From UBA285 sp049970695 (GTDB lineage: Archaea; Thermoproteota; Thermoprotei_A; Sulfolobales; Desulfurococcaceae), in contig JBMFML010000004.1 of NCBI GenBank assembly GCA_049970695.1, positions 1 to 64,000 of the forward strand: a stretch of 64,000 bases of DNA, in the 5' to 3' direction. The notes under the pieces were generated by a model. That model did not search any database, was not told the origin of the DNA, and saw nothing but the letters and a program-made list of their open reading frames with translations. Shown piece by piece: positions 34,021-42,210 of this stretch. The number at the start of each line of letters is the position of its first letter. The stretch's first letter is position 1. The position numbers were made by a program, and so were the translations under genes.

Positions 34021-35214
34021 CTAGAAAAGCTCATTAAACGTCAGTACAACTACCTTTGGGTCTTTGTACTGCACTCTTCCAACTCTAGCTCCAATTATTA
34101 GCTTCACGCTCTTCGCTGTTGCCGCGTCTAATAAGCGCTGAGTTATTATGCCGTCCATTACAATTGCGTAGACCTTACCTTGTTCGATCGACTCTAGCTC
34201 CGATACAACGTCTTTAACAGGTAACCTCTTTACTTCATCCCAGCTACTTGAGTAAAGTATGGACTCAAGTGTGCCCTGCAGAGCTTTTGCTACTTCAACT
34301 ATTTTTGATGGTATACTGATTACTTCTTCGGCTTTTTCTTCGATCAGCTTGTGCAATTTCTTCTGAGCTTGGATGAGCGCCTCTGCTTCTTTATCTTCTT
34401 TAACTCTCTCATTCAAGTAGTCAAAAACTGGCTGAGCTTTTGAGAGTACTTCTTCGAGCTCTCTCCCCGTCAGGTCTTCTACCTCGACTCCGCTCGGAGC
34501 TCTCGCAATGTAGTCTACTTTCATAGTTCTCAATACTTCTCTAATTACGAGGTCGCCACCGTGGTCTCCGTCTACGAGCAACACGACTTTTTTGATCGAA
34601 GCGAGGTTTTTCAGTGTTTCTGGAACTCTGCGTGCTCCGCCTAGGGCAATTACATTTGTGTAACCGTATCTCAGCAGGTTTATAACGTCTGCTCTGCCTT
34701 CAACTACTATTATGGTATCACTTTTGTCAACATCGGGTCCCGCCGGGAGTTCTTCTGGGCCGTAAGACGTGGGTTCCGGCGTCTTTAGTCTTTCTTGAAC
34801 AGTCTTAATTATCTCCTTAATGTCTGGCGCCTTCTCCTTGCCCCAGACCTTTAGTATTTCTACAGCTCTATTGATCACTTTCCTGAGTTTTTCTGATCTA
34901 GTATCAATGATGTCTACGACTTTGACCTCTGCATCGTAGGGGCCAACTCTGTCAATTATTTCTATTAATGCCGCGAGAAGTGCCGTCTCGATTCTATCCA
35001 AGTTGCTTGGTATTAGTATGTCGCCTATGGTTTTTCCGCCTTGAACTCTTGTGACTACTTGTATTCTCCCCAGGCGCCCTTTGTCCTGAAGCGCTTTCAA
35101 ATCGAACTCTGCTCCAAGCAGTCCTTCCGTTTGTCCAAAGATCGCGCCTATGATGTCGTGCTTATCTACTACGCCATCAACCACTATTTGTGCTTTAATA
35201 AGGTACTTGGCCAA
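34021..35214 (-). CDS. dnaG: Archaeal DnaG (TOPRIM primase-like, exosome-associated)
   Basis: The protein has 397 residues. YLIKAQIVVDGVVDKHDIIGAIFGQTEGLLG is the conserved archaeal N-terminus. The TOPRIM domain at about 175-260 shows IIVVEGRADVINLL (Glu) and VVLLVDGDHGGDLV (DxD). Archaeal DnaG associates with the RNA exosome and has primase activity in vitro. A helical region follows. It is convergent with polB and followed downstream by neither helicase nor exosome subunits in this window. Confidence 0.95.
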   Translation of the reverse strand: MAKYLIKAQIVVDGVVDKHDIIGAIFGQTEGLLGAEFDLKALQDKGRLGRIQVVTRVQGGKTIGDILIPSNLDRIETALLAALIEIIDRVGPYDAEVKVVDIIDTRSEKLRKVINRAVEILKVWGKEKAPDIKEIIKTVQERLKTPEPTSYGPEELPAGPDVDKSDTIIVVEGRADVINLLRYGYTNVIALGGARRVPETLKNLASIKKVVLLVDGDHGGDLVIREVLRTMKVDYIARAPSGVEVEDLTGRELEEVLSKAQPVFDYLNERVKEDKEAEALIQAQKKLHKLIEEKAEEVISIPSKIVEVAKALQGTLESILYSSSWDEVKRLPVKDVVSELESIEQGKVYAIVMDGIITQRLLDAATAKSVKLIIGARVGRVQYKDPKVVVLTFNELF

Positions 35215-35312
35215 GAGCGTGCACCACGTAGAGCTAATCGAGCAAACCCTACTACCCTAAAGGCCCCTGAAAACCCCGTACTACTTACTACGCAACTAAT
35301 CCTGACTCAAGG

Positions 35313-35501
35313 TCACACTATTCTAACTCTATTCACCTTTTTATTCTGCCAGCTATACTTCCTTATGCGCTTGCTTCTTCCAAATCCACAAGCTGCACAA
35401 TATCCCTTTGCAACGTTGTAGCTGTGTCTACCACACCTCCTGCACCTGATGTGCGTTTTACTTCTTCCATGTTTGCCAAAGCTAGTCGTGCCCTTGACCA
35501 C
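35313..35501 (-). CDS. rpl37e: 50S ribosomal protein L37e
   Basis: The protein has 62 residues. VKGTTSFGKHGRSKTHIRCRRC and GRHSYNVAKGYCAACGFG provide the four zinc-binding Cys of eL37. The longest frame starts at 35510, but GGTGA five bases before GTG 35501 makes that the start (MVKGTTSFG), matching the family N-terminus. It is linked to the Sm-like gene, as in many archaea. Confidence 0.95.
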   Translation of the reverse strand: MVKGTTSFGKHGRSKTHIRCRRCGRHSYNVAKGYCAACGFGRSKRIRKYSWQNKKVNRVRIV

Positions 35502-35528
35502 AATAATCACCGCTGCCTTTACGCTACT

Positions 35529-35759
35529 CTACTCTGTTAGCGGAGATATGAATATTATGTTATCTCCTCTTATAACTACAGTACCTAGTCTTCTTGGACT
35601 TGAAGGCTCTTTCCTAATTTCCTCGGCGTCTTCCAAAACTACGTTTAAGTGCTGATCAAAACTCCTCAGCCTACCACGTATTGCAACTCCTTCGCGTGTT
35701 TTTATTAATACGAGGTTTCCTAAGTTTTCCTCTAGTATTTTGTGTGCAGTCTCACTCAC
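35529..35759 (-). CDS. Sm-like archaeal protein (LSm)
   Basis: The protein has 76 residues. Sm1 motif: LGNLVLIKTREGVAIRGRLRSFDQHLNVVLEDAEE; Sm2: RLGTVVIRGDNIIFIS. AAAGGTGG five bases before GTG 35759 marks the start; the frame could begin at 35768, but that GTG lies inside the ribosome-binding site. It forms a heptameric RNA-binding ring. A minus-strand CTTTATAAG box at 35827-35836 is the probable promoter. Confidence 0.93.
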   Translation of the reverse strand: MSETAHKILEENLGNLVLIKTREGVAIRGRLRSFDQHLNVVLEDAEEIRKEPSSPRRLGTVVIRGDNIIFISPLTE

Positions 35760-35826
35760 GTATTCCACCTTTAGTACGGCATCGCTGTCTGCCGAGCAGC
35801 TACAATGAATCTAAAATAGCACGAGT

Positions 35827-35836
35827 CTTATAAAGG
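35827..35836 (-). promoter_or_regulatory. TATA box for lsm-rpl37e
   Basis: The minus strand reads CCTTTATAAG, a strong archaeal TATA match. Initiation about 25 bp downstream gives a leader of roughly 45 nt before the lsm start. Confidence 0.55.
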
Positions 35837-35896
35837 CTCGCAAACAAGGCTCTCTCCTGTAAAGGCAAGGATAGCGGGCACGTTACTAAGGCATGT

Positions 35897-35906
35897 AGGT
35901 ATTTAA
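35897..35906 (+). promoter_or_regulatory. TATA box for the FKBP gene
   Basis: GGTATTTAAGG lies upstream of the FKBP gene. Initiation near 35927 puts the GTG at 35919 outside the message and supports ATG 35952. Confidence 0.5.
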
Positions 35907-35951
35907 GGACTGCTTGCCGTGATAAAACTGCTGGCTAACGAGGCGATCAGC

Positions 35952-36671
35952 ATGCCATTTAGCAGGGGAGACTTTCTGCTAATAGAGTACACCGTCCGCG
36001 TAAAAGACACGGGAACAATAATAGATACAACAGACCTAGAATTAGCAAAGCGCGAAAACGTCTACGATCCGAACAAGCTGTACGGCCAAACACTAATAGT
36101 ACTGGGGAAAAACTGGCTTAATCCATACGTAGAAGAAGAAATTGCCAAAATGTCTGAAAACGAGGAGAAGGAAATCGAGGTACCTCCCGAAAAGGCCTTT
36201 GGACTCAGAGACCCTAATAAAGTGAAGGTATTTAGCCTAAGGGACTTTCAAAGACGTGGCTATGAAATAAACGTTGGAGACACGGTTGAAGTTGGAGGTA
36301 TGCGTGGGATTGTCAGGCAGATAAGTGGGGGGCGCGTTGTAATAGACTTCAACCACCCCCTAGCAGGCAAAGTTATTGTCTACAAAGTCAGAGTTGTAAA
36401 GAAGCTGGAGGATTTTCAAGAAAAAGTAAGGGCCTTAGCATCAAGGCACTTGAACATACCCGCAAGCGACATTGGCTTGACATATATTCCCGAGGAGAAG
36501 AAGCTCTTGCTGCAAATATCCGGAAAGTACATTACTAGAGAAAACCTGGGCTACGCCAAGTTAACATTAGCAGCCGACGTGTTTGAGCTTCTGGGAGACA
36601 ATGTTGATAAACTAGTGTACCAAGAGGAGATATCAAAGCCTTCAACACAAAGCTCGAAGACTCAGAAGTAG
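35952..36671 (+). CDS. FKBP-type peptidyl-prolyl cis-trans isomerase (SlyD-like)
   Basis: The protein has about 239 residues. FSRGDFLLIEYTVRVKDTGTIIDTT opens the FKBP domain. PPEKAFGLRDPNKV is the SlyD-type flap boundary (usually P-x-x-A-Y-G), and an insert-in-flap domain with GIVRQISGGRVVIDFNHPLAGK follows. The remainder is a C-terminal chaperone extension common in archaeal 26-30 kDa FKBPs. GAGG eight bases before ATG 35952 fixes the start. It acts on prolyl bonds and as a cytoplasmic chaperone. Confidence 0.9.
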   Translation: MPFSRGDFLLIEYTVRVKDTGTIIDTTDLELAKRENVYDPNKLYGQTLIVLGKNWLNPYVEEEIAKMSENEEKEIEVPPEKAFGLRDPNKVKVFSLRDFQRRGYEINVGDTVEVGGMRGIVRQISGGRVVIDFNHPLAGKVIVYKVRVVKKLEDFQEKVRALASRHLNIPASDIGLTYIPEEKKLLLQISGKYITRENLGYAKLTLAADVFELLGDNVDKLVYQEEISKPSTQSSKTQK

Positions 36672-36777
36672 CGTTATAGCACCAGGCTCTCGCGAAATCT
36701 ACTCCCTTGAAAATGGGATAGCCAAGCCAGGATCAGCGCTCTAAGCACAGCGCTGCCTCACCTTGCTCACTTGAAGC

Positions 36778-37830
36778 TTAAATAATCCCGGTTTCTCTTA
36801 GTGCTTTGACTGCCGCTTCCTCTGAGAGCCCCCTCTCGCCCAATATGGTGTACCTCTCCGGTCTTATTGTATGAGCTATTGTGAGCGCTTTTACCAGTAT
36901 CTCCGGCGGAAGCCCCGCTTCCCTAGCTGTTGTGGGAAGCCCCACCTTCTTCATGATCCTCTTGACCTTTCTCCATGACGAGTCACTGTATATATAAAGC
37001 ATTAGCACAGTGCCAAGCGCCACTGCCTCGCCGTGAAGCAGCTTGCCGGGTGCAAGTAGCTCTAGGGCGTGAGCAAATAAGTGCTCACTTCCACTAGCAG
37101 GCCTGCTAGAGCCAGCTATGCACATTGAAACCCCACTACTAATCAGCGCTTCTGCCAGTATTCTCACTCCCTCAGGAGTGCCTCTCGCAATTATCTCGTG
37201 GTATTTAATGACATGCCTCGCGCTGAGTAGCGCGAGCTGGGCTGCGTACTCTCCATAGTACTCTCCTCTGAGCTTGTGAGCGAGCTTCCAGTCTCTAACA
37301 GATACGAGCTTTCCGAGGAGGTCGCCTATTCCCGAGAGTATTAGCCTTTTTGGAGCCTTAGACAGCAGCTCTGTGTCAGCTACTATAGCGTATGGGACTT
37401 TTGTGTAGGTGCTGTAGGGCCTTTCTGTGCCTTTTAAGCTAGCAAAGGGGCTTGCAATACCATCGTGACTTGGTGCTAGTGGAATGCTTACTACGGGCAC
37501 TTCGAGTTTTGATGCAACGTACTTAGCGACGTCTATAGACTTGCCTCCGCCAACACCCAGAACTACGTCTATTTTCTCGCTAGAGAGCTTGTTAACCACT
37601 TCTTCGGCCACACTTACATGCGCGCTCTTTACTTTTACTACAGTAACCCGCGAAAACCCCTTAATGAGGTCTTCAACTATTACTCCGCCAGCCCTATAAG
37701 TGTTCTCGCCAGTAACTATCGCAACACTAAGCTCTCCACCCAAATCCCGGAGGAGCTTGGGCACGCTATAGATCGCGCCTTCTCCAATAACTACTCTACT
37801 GGGTAGTACTATTTCGTGGAGTCTGCTAAT
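36778..37830 (-). CDS. egsA: sn-Glycerol-1-phosphate dehydrogenase, apparent AUU start
   Basis: The protein is about 350 residues if initiated at ATT 37830. GVGGGKSIDVAKYVA (NAD(P) site), PLAPSHDGIASPFASL, SGSEHLFAHALE and HGEAVALGTV carry the metal-binding Asp/His residues of the G1PDH family, which makes the archaeal lipid glycerol backbone. The first ATG/GTG/TTG in frame is GTG 37764, but the family N-terminus (LHEIVLPSRVVIGEGAIYSV) is encoded in frame upstream of it. Just before that, AGGTGA stands six bases ahead of ATT 37830, and a TGA closes the frame three codons earlier. An AUU start restores the usual family length. Family call very sure; start inferred. Confidence 0.93.
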   Translation of the reverse strand: MSRLHEIVLPSRVVIGEGAIYSVPKLLRDLGGELSVAIVTGENTYRAGGVIVEDLIKGFSRVTVVKVKSAHVSVAEEVVNKLSSEKIDVVLGVGGGKSIDVAKYVASKLEVPVVSIPLAPSHDGIASPFASLKGTERPYSTYTKVPYAIVADTELLSKAPKRLILSGIGDLLGKLVSVRDWKLAHKLRGEYYGEYAAQLALLSARHVIKYHEIIARGTPEGVRILAEALISSGVSMCIAGSSRPASGSEHLFAHALELLAPGKLLHGEAVALGTVLMLYIYSDSSWRKVKRIMKKVGLPTTAREAGLPPEILVKALTIAHTIRPERYTILGERGLSEEAAVKALRETGII

Positions 37831-37897
37831 ACAGACTCACCTGCCTATCAAAACATCTCTTTACGAGCTCTCCGTTGCGGCTCTTAGCCCTGTACAA

Positions 37898-37907
37898 GTA
37901 TTTAAGC
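37898..37907 (+). promoter_or_regulatory. TATA box between egsA and the proteasome beta gene
   Basis: GTATTTAAGC lies about 30 bp upstream of the expected proteasome message start. Its complement GCTTAAATAC could serve egsA in the other direction, giving leaders of about 25-45 nt on each side. Confidence 0.45.
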
Positions 37908-37955
37908 ATTGAAGTACTTCTACTAACCTGAAGTTCAAAGACTAGAGGTGCTATT

Positions 37956-38576
37956 TTGAAGCAAGAGTCCAAAACCACCACTGTAGGCCTTGTAGTAAGA
38001 GATCACGTAGTACTGGCTGCTGATAAGAGAGCGACGGCTGGTGCTGCTGTTTACCACAAGCAAGTCAAAAAGATAGCACTAGTAACAGACCGCGCAGCCC
38101 TAACAATCTCAGGACTTGTTGCAGACGCGCAGTTTCTCATTGAAAACGCCAGGTACTATGCTAGAAGATATGAGGCCTTAGTTGGTAAGCCAATTAGCCT
38201 AGCAAGCTTAGCAAGTCGCCTCTCTCTAATTCTCTCATTTTACCTTAGAGTCTACCCCTTCGTAGTACAGCTACTGTTAGGTGGACATGACGGTAATGAG
38301 CCCCAGCTATACTACATTGACTTATACGGCACTATTACGAGGGAAAAGTATACAGCAACAGGTAGTGGTTCCCCTGTAGCGTATGGTGTTCTAGAGTCGG
38401 AGTACAAGGACAACATGAGTGTTGAGGAGGCGGCAGACTTGGCTGTTAAAGCCGTTAAAGCAGCGCTCATGAGAGATGGTTTCACGGGCGACGGCATAGA
38501 CGTGCTTGTTATTGGGCGCAATGGAGTGGTACTCGAGAAGACAGTGCCGCTGAAAAAGACTCTTGAGGCTTCTTAA
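37956..38576 (+). CDS. psmB: Proteasome beta subunit (catalytically intact)
   Basis: The protein has 206 residues. A six-residue propeptide (MKQESK) precedes TTTVGL. Counting the first Thr as residue 1, Thr1, Asp17 (in LAADKR) and Lys33 are all present, as are GSGSPVAYG and the SGDG-like FTGDGIDVLVI. The residue before the cleavage site is Lys rather than Gly, which is unusual for self-processing subunits. It assembles with alpha and the second beta subunit into the 20S core. TTG start with GAGGTG upstream. Confidence 0.94.
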   Translation: MKQESKTTTVGLVVRDHVVLAADKRATAGAAVYHKQVKKIALVTDRAALTISGLVADAQFLIENARYYARRYEALVGKPISLASLASRLSLILSFYLRVYPFVVQLLLGGHDGNEPQLYYIDLYGTITREKYTATGSGSPVAYGVLESEYKDNMSVEEAADLAVKAVKAALMRDGFTGDGIDVLVIGRNGVVLEKTVPLKKTLEAS

Positions 38577-38674
38577 CTCGAGTGCTTAATGATTAAGGCT
38601 TATAAGCTATTTGTCGTAGGTATACGTGGAGCCACGTAATTACTTACTCCTCTCGGTTATCTAGGTGCCGAGAA

Positions 38675-40609
38675 TTGTCTATTGGAAGAGTACTGCTTGA
38701 TAAAGGAAAAATGGCGATAATTAAGAGCATACTAGAAGACGTGCCACCAGAATTAGGGTATCCAAGTGTGGAGTTTGAAGGGCCGTACATAGTAATATAT
38801 GTCAGTAACCGAGAGGCCTTAGCTAAGTACCCGCAATTAGCGCAGCACTTAGCAAAAAAAGTACACAAGAAAATTATAATAAGAGTACAAAAAGAACACA
38901 GGCTCCCGCCAAGCGAAGCTAGAGAGAAAATAATGCAAATCGTTCCAAGAGAAGTAGGCCTAGATCCCATTCAAATGTACTTTGACGACCACACTGGAGA
39001 AGTCTGGGTAAAGGCCGAAAAGCCAGGACTGCTCATAAGTAGAGGATACCTGGTAATAGTTCTCGCTGAAACTGGCTGGCGCTTAGTGCCAGTGAGGAAA
39101 ATTCCCACAGAATCTAAGGCGGTTAACGACGTAATAAACATATTGAAGACTCACAGCGAGTACAGAGCAGAGTTCATGAGGCTCTTGGGCGAGAGAATAC
39201 ATAGAGACGTGATATTTAAGAACAACTACGTGAGAATAACGGCCCTTGGAGGCTTTAGAGAAGTAGGTAGATCAGCCATACTCGTTGAAACACGCGAGAG
39301 CAAAGTACTACTCGACTTTGGAATAAATGTAGGAGCGGTGGACTCGCCAGGTAAGGGATACCCATTTATAGACCTCTTAAAGATAGATGAGCTAGATGGC
39401 GTTATCGTCACTCACGCTCACTTAGACCACGTAGGGCTCGTGCCGCTCCTATACAAGTACGGCTACAGGGGGCCTGTTTACGTCACTAGACCCACTCGCG
39501 AACTTGCAACAGTAATGATTCAAGACCTGATTGACGTAATGAAAAAGAGCGGTAAGTACTTCCCCTACGGCGAGAAAGACCTCGCCACAATGCTCGTCCA
39601 CACGATCACCGTCGACTACGAAGAAGTAACCGACGTGGCGCCAGATATCAAGCTCACAATGTACAACGCAGGCCATTTACTGGGATCTGCCATAGTACAC
39701 CTCCACATAGGCATGGGCCTGTACAACATAGTGTACACAGGCGACTTCAAATTCGCCGACACGAGACTACTCAACAGAGCTCACACAGAGTTTCCAAGAG
39801 TAGAGGCACTAATAATGGAGAGTACTTATGGCGCAACTCTACAAGAGTCTAGGACGCAGGCAGAAGAAAAGCTGATTGAAATCGTAAAGAGAACGATTGA
39901 GCGCAAAGGCGTCGTCTTGATACCGGTATTTGCGGCTGGAAGGGGGCAAGAAATCCTCCTCGTGCTAAACAGCGCCATAGAAGCCGGGCTCTTGCCTAAA
40001 GTACCAATATACGTTGAGGGACTAGTAAACGAGGTAACCCTGATACATCTTCACTACCCGGAGTACTTAAACAAGAAGATTAGAGACGCCATATTTAGTG
40101 GTCAAAACCCATTCGGTGGAGACCACGTCATAGTAGTAGACAAGCCTGCTAATAGAGCTGATATAGTAGAAGACAGGCCATCAATAATCATTGCAACGAA
40201 TGGGATGCTCAACGGCGGCCCCATCTTAGAGTACTTCAAGCTGGTTGCCAACGACCCGAATAGCGCACTTGTATTTGTTGGGTATCAAGCCGAGGGCACT
40301 CTGGGCAGAGCCATTAAAGATGGTGCAAAGGAAGTACCAATTGTTGTCGAGAACAAAGTAGAGACGATCAAAGTACAGCTTGAAGTACACAGCATAGACG
40401 GCTTTAGTGGTCATAGTGACCAAAGAGAGCTCGTCAACTACGTTAGAGCCATTAATCCAAAGCCTAGAAGGGTTGTACTAGCTCACGGCGAGCCAAATGC
40501 TACAGACGCGCTCGCCTCTATACTCAGGAGAAGCAGAGATATAAGGCAGTACGTCGAGGAAGTCCATGCACCATCGCTCCTCGATTCACTATGCTTTATA
40601 ATAAGCTAG
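38675..40609 (+). CDS. fttA: FttA/aCPSF1, beta-CASP ribonuclease and transcription termination factor
   Basis: The protein has 644 residues. Two KH domains fill the first 150 or so residues (KIIIRVQKEHRLPPSEA is the second). The metallo-beta-lactamase core has VTHAHLDHVGLVPLL (HxHxDH), AGHLLGSAIVHL, YTGDFKF and MESTYG. The beta-CASP part has IPVFAAGRGQEILL, ATNGMLNGGPILEYF, IDGFSGHSDQRELVNYV and AHGEPNA. This domain order is specific to archaeal CPSF1/FttA, which cleaves U-rich 3' ends and ends transcription. TTG start with GGTG upstream. Confidence 0.95.
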   Translation: MSIGRVLLDKGKMAIIKSILEDVPPELGYPSVEFEGPYIVIYVSNREALAKYPQLAQHLAKKVHKKIIIRVQKEHRLPPSEAREKIMQIVPREVGLDPIQMYFDDHTGEVWVKAEKPGLLISRGYLVIVLAETGWRLVPVRKIPTESKAVNDVINILKTHSEYRAEFMRLLGERIHRDVIFKNNYVRITALGGFREVGRSAILVETRESKVLLDFGINVGAVDSPGKGYPFIDLLKIDELDGVIVTHAHLDHVGLVPLLYKYGYRGPVYVTRPTRELATVMIQDLIDVMKKSGKYFPYGEKDLATMLVHTITVDYEEVTDVAPDIKLTMYNAGHLLGSAIVHLHIGMGLYNIVYTGDFKFADTRLLNRAHTEFPRVEALIMESTYGATLQESRTQAEEKLIEIVKRTIERKGVVLIPVFAAGRGQEILLVLNSAIEAGLLPKVPIYVEGLVNEVTLIHLHYPEYLNKKIRDAIFSGQNPFGGDHVIVVDKPANRADIVEDRPSIIIATNGMLNGGPILEYFKLVANDPNSALVFVGYQAEGTLGRAIKDGAKEVPIVVENKVETIKVQLEVHSIDGFSGHSDQRELVNYVRAINPKPRRVVLAHGEPNATDALASILRRSRDIRQYVEEVHAPSLLDSLCFIIS

Positions 40610-40625
40610 CGTAGAGGTGCTTGCT

Positions 40626-41171
40626 GTGAAAAGAGTCCTATTCCCGGGGAGATTTCAGCCATTTCACTATGGTCACCTTTCAGCTTTAGAGCAGCTGTTG
40701 ATGGAGTACGATGAAGTTGTAGTAGCTATTGGCAGTGCTCAAGAAGGATACACATGTAAAAACCCCTTTACTGCTGGAGAGCGCTTTGAAATGATAGCAA
40801 GAGTTGCTGTGTCTAGAAACCTCAGGGACAAAATATGGATAATCACAGTACCCGACATCAACATGCCATTAGCTTGGCCAGCATACGTCTTGTCAATGGC
40901 TCCCAAAGTGTGTGCTGTTGCATCCGGCAATCCACAAACCCTCTACCTATTTGAGTGGATGGGTTTTAAGGTCAAGAGAATACAGCTCGTAGAGCCCGAA
41001 AAATATCATGGAACCAAAATAAGGAACTTAATGGTTAGTGGTGATGATGCCTGGAGAGAGCTCGTGCCCCCCGAAGTAGCCGTGTTCATAGACGAAATCC
41101 GGGGTGCAGAAAGAGTCAGGAGGCTGTGCAGAGATGAGCACTTTAGTGAGAATAGATGGCAGCATGGGTGA
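40626..41171 (+). CDS. nadM: Nicotinamide-nucleotide adenylyltransferase
   Basis: The protein has about 181 residues. LFPGRFQPFHYGHLSALEQ contains the HxGH nucleotide-transfer motif, NPFTAGERFEMI the conserved loop, and YHGTKIRNLMV the ISTxxR-like C-terminal motif of archaeal NMN adenylyltransferases, which join NMN and ATP to make NAD. GAGGTG six bases before GTG 40626 makes this the start, since the GTG at 40617 is part of that site. It overlaps rtcA by 38 bp. Confidence 0.92.
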   Translation: MKRVLFPGRFQPFHYGHLSALEQLLMEYDEVVVAIGSAQEGYTCKNPFTAGERFEMIARVAVSRNLRDKIWIITVPDINMPLAWPAYVLSMAPKVCAVASGNPQTLYLFEWMGFKVKRIQLVEPEKYHGTKIRNLMVSGDDAWRELVPPEVAVFIDEIRGAERVRRLCRDEHFSENRWQHG

Positions 41172-42210
41172 GGGCGGAGGGCAAATACTCAGATACGCCC
41201 TAGCACTCTCAGCTCTCACGCTGAAACCCCTCGAAATATACAATATTAGAGCTAAAAGAAGCAACCCGGGGTTGAGGCCGCAGCACTTAACAGCCGTTAA
41301 GTCACTCGCAACGCTGACTAATGCTGACGTAGAAGGAGACTACGTAGGTAGCACATCCCTGGTGTTTAAGCCTAAAGCGAGGCTATGTGGCGACTATACA
41401 TTTGATATTGGAACGGCTGGCAGCGTCTCGCTGGTTATACAGGCAATACTACCGGTACTTCTCATGAGCGATTGCCGCTCAAGAATAGTTATCCGCGGTG
41501 GTACAAATGTGCCTCTAAGTCCCCCAATAGACTACATGATTCACGTGTTTAAGCACAACTTAAAGTTCTTTGGAGTAGACATAAACGTGAAGCTCTTGAG
41601 GCGGGGGCACTACCCACGTGGAGGGGGCTTGGTAGAGTTACACGTAAACCCCGTCAAAGAGCCCCTCAAACCTATAGACATAGTATCGAGAGGGAGGCCA
41701 GTAGCCCTGAAAATAATCAGCCACTGCGTAAAGCTCCCAGCTCACGTGGCCAAGAGACAGGCTGATGCTGCAGCAAAGGTGCTAGAAAGCGCAACTGGAC
41801 TAAGACCTCACATAGAGCTAGAGACGTATCCGCCCGACAAGGACCCTCATCTCGGCCCAGGCAGCGGTATACTAGCATTTATCGAAACTAGTAGCGGGGC
41901 GCGGTTAGGTGGAGACGCCGTTGGCGAGAGGGGTAAGCCGGCCGAGGTAGTAGGTGAGGAGGCTGCACGCATTTTAGTAGAGGACTTTGAAACAGGGATG
42001 GCCTTTGATCGCCACATGGGTGACATGCTGATTCCCTACATGTTCCTAGCCAAGGGAACTAGTAGAGCAGGCGTTGCCAGGATAACGATGCACTTGCTCA
42101 CAGCAATAGAAGTAGCTAAAATGTTTATGCCAGATGCAGTTGTGAAAATAGATGGCGAGCTTAACAAGCCGGGCATAGTCACTATTACTGGGATTTCTTT
42201 CCAGCCATGA
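41134..42210 (+). CDS. rtcA: RNA 3'-terminal phosphate cyclase
   Basis: The protein has about 358 residues. RIDGSMGEGGGQILRYALALS at the N-terminus, RGGTNVPLSPPIDYM, RGHYPRGGGLVELHV and FDRHMGDMLIPYM (the catalytic histidine of the nucleotidyl-intermediate pathway) define RtcA. It converts RNA 3'-phosphate to 2',3'-cyclic phosphate using ATP. It starts inside nadM and its last 26 bp overlap the convergent GTPase gene. RtcB lies 3 kb away. Confidence 0.93.
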   Translation: MSTLVRIDGSMGEGGGQILRYALALSALTLKPLEIYNIRAKRSNPGLRPQHLTAVKSLATLTNADVEGDYVGSTSLVFKPKARLCGDYTFDIGTAGSVSLVIQAILPVLLMSDCRSRIVIRGGTNVPLSPPIDYMIHVFKHNLKFFGVDINVKLLRRGHYPRGGGLVELHVNPVKEPLKPIDIVSRGRPVALKIISHCVKLPAHVAKRQADAAAKVLESATGLRPHIELETYPPDKDPHLGPGSGILAFIETSSGARLGGDAVGERGKPAEVVGEEAARILVEDFETGMAFDRHMGDMLIPYMFLAKGTSRAGVARITMHLLTAIEVAKMFMPDAVVKIDGELNKPGIVTITGISFQP

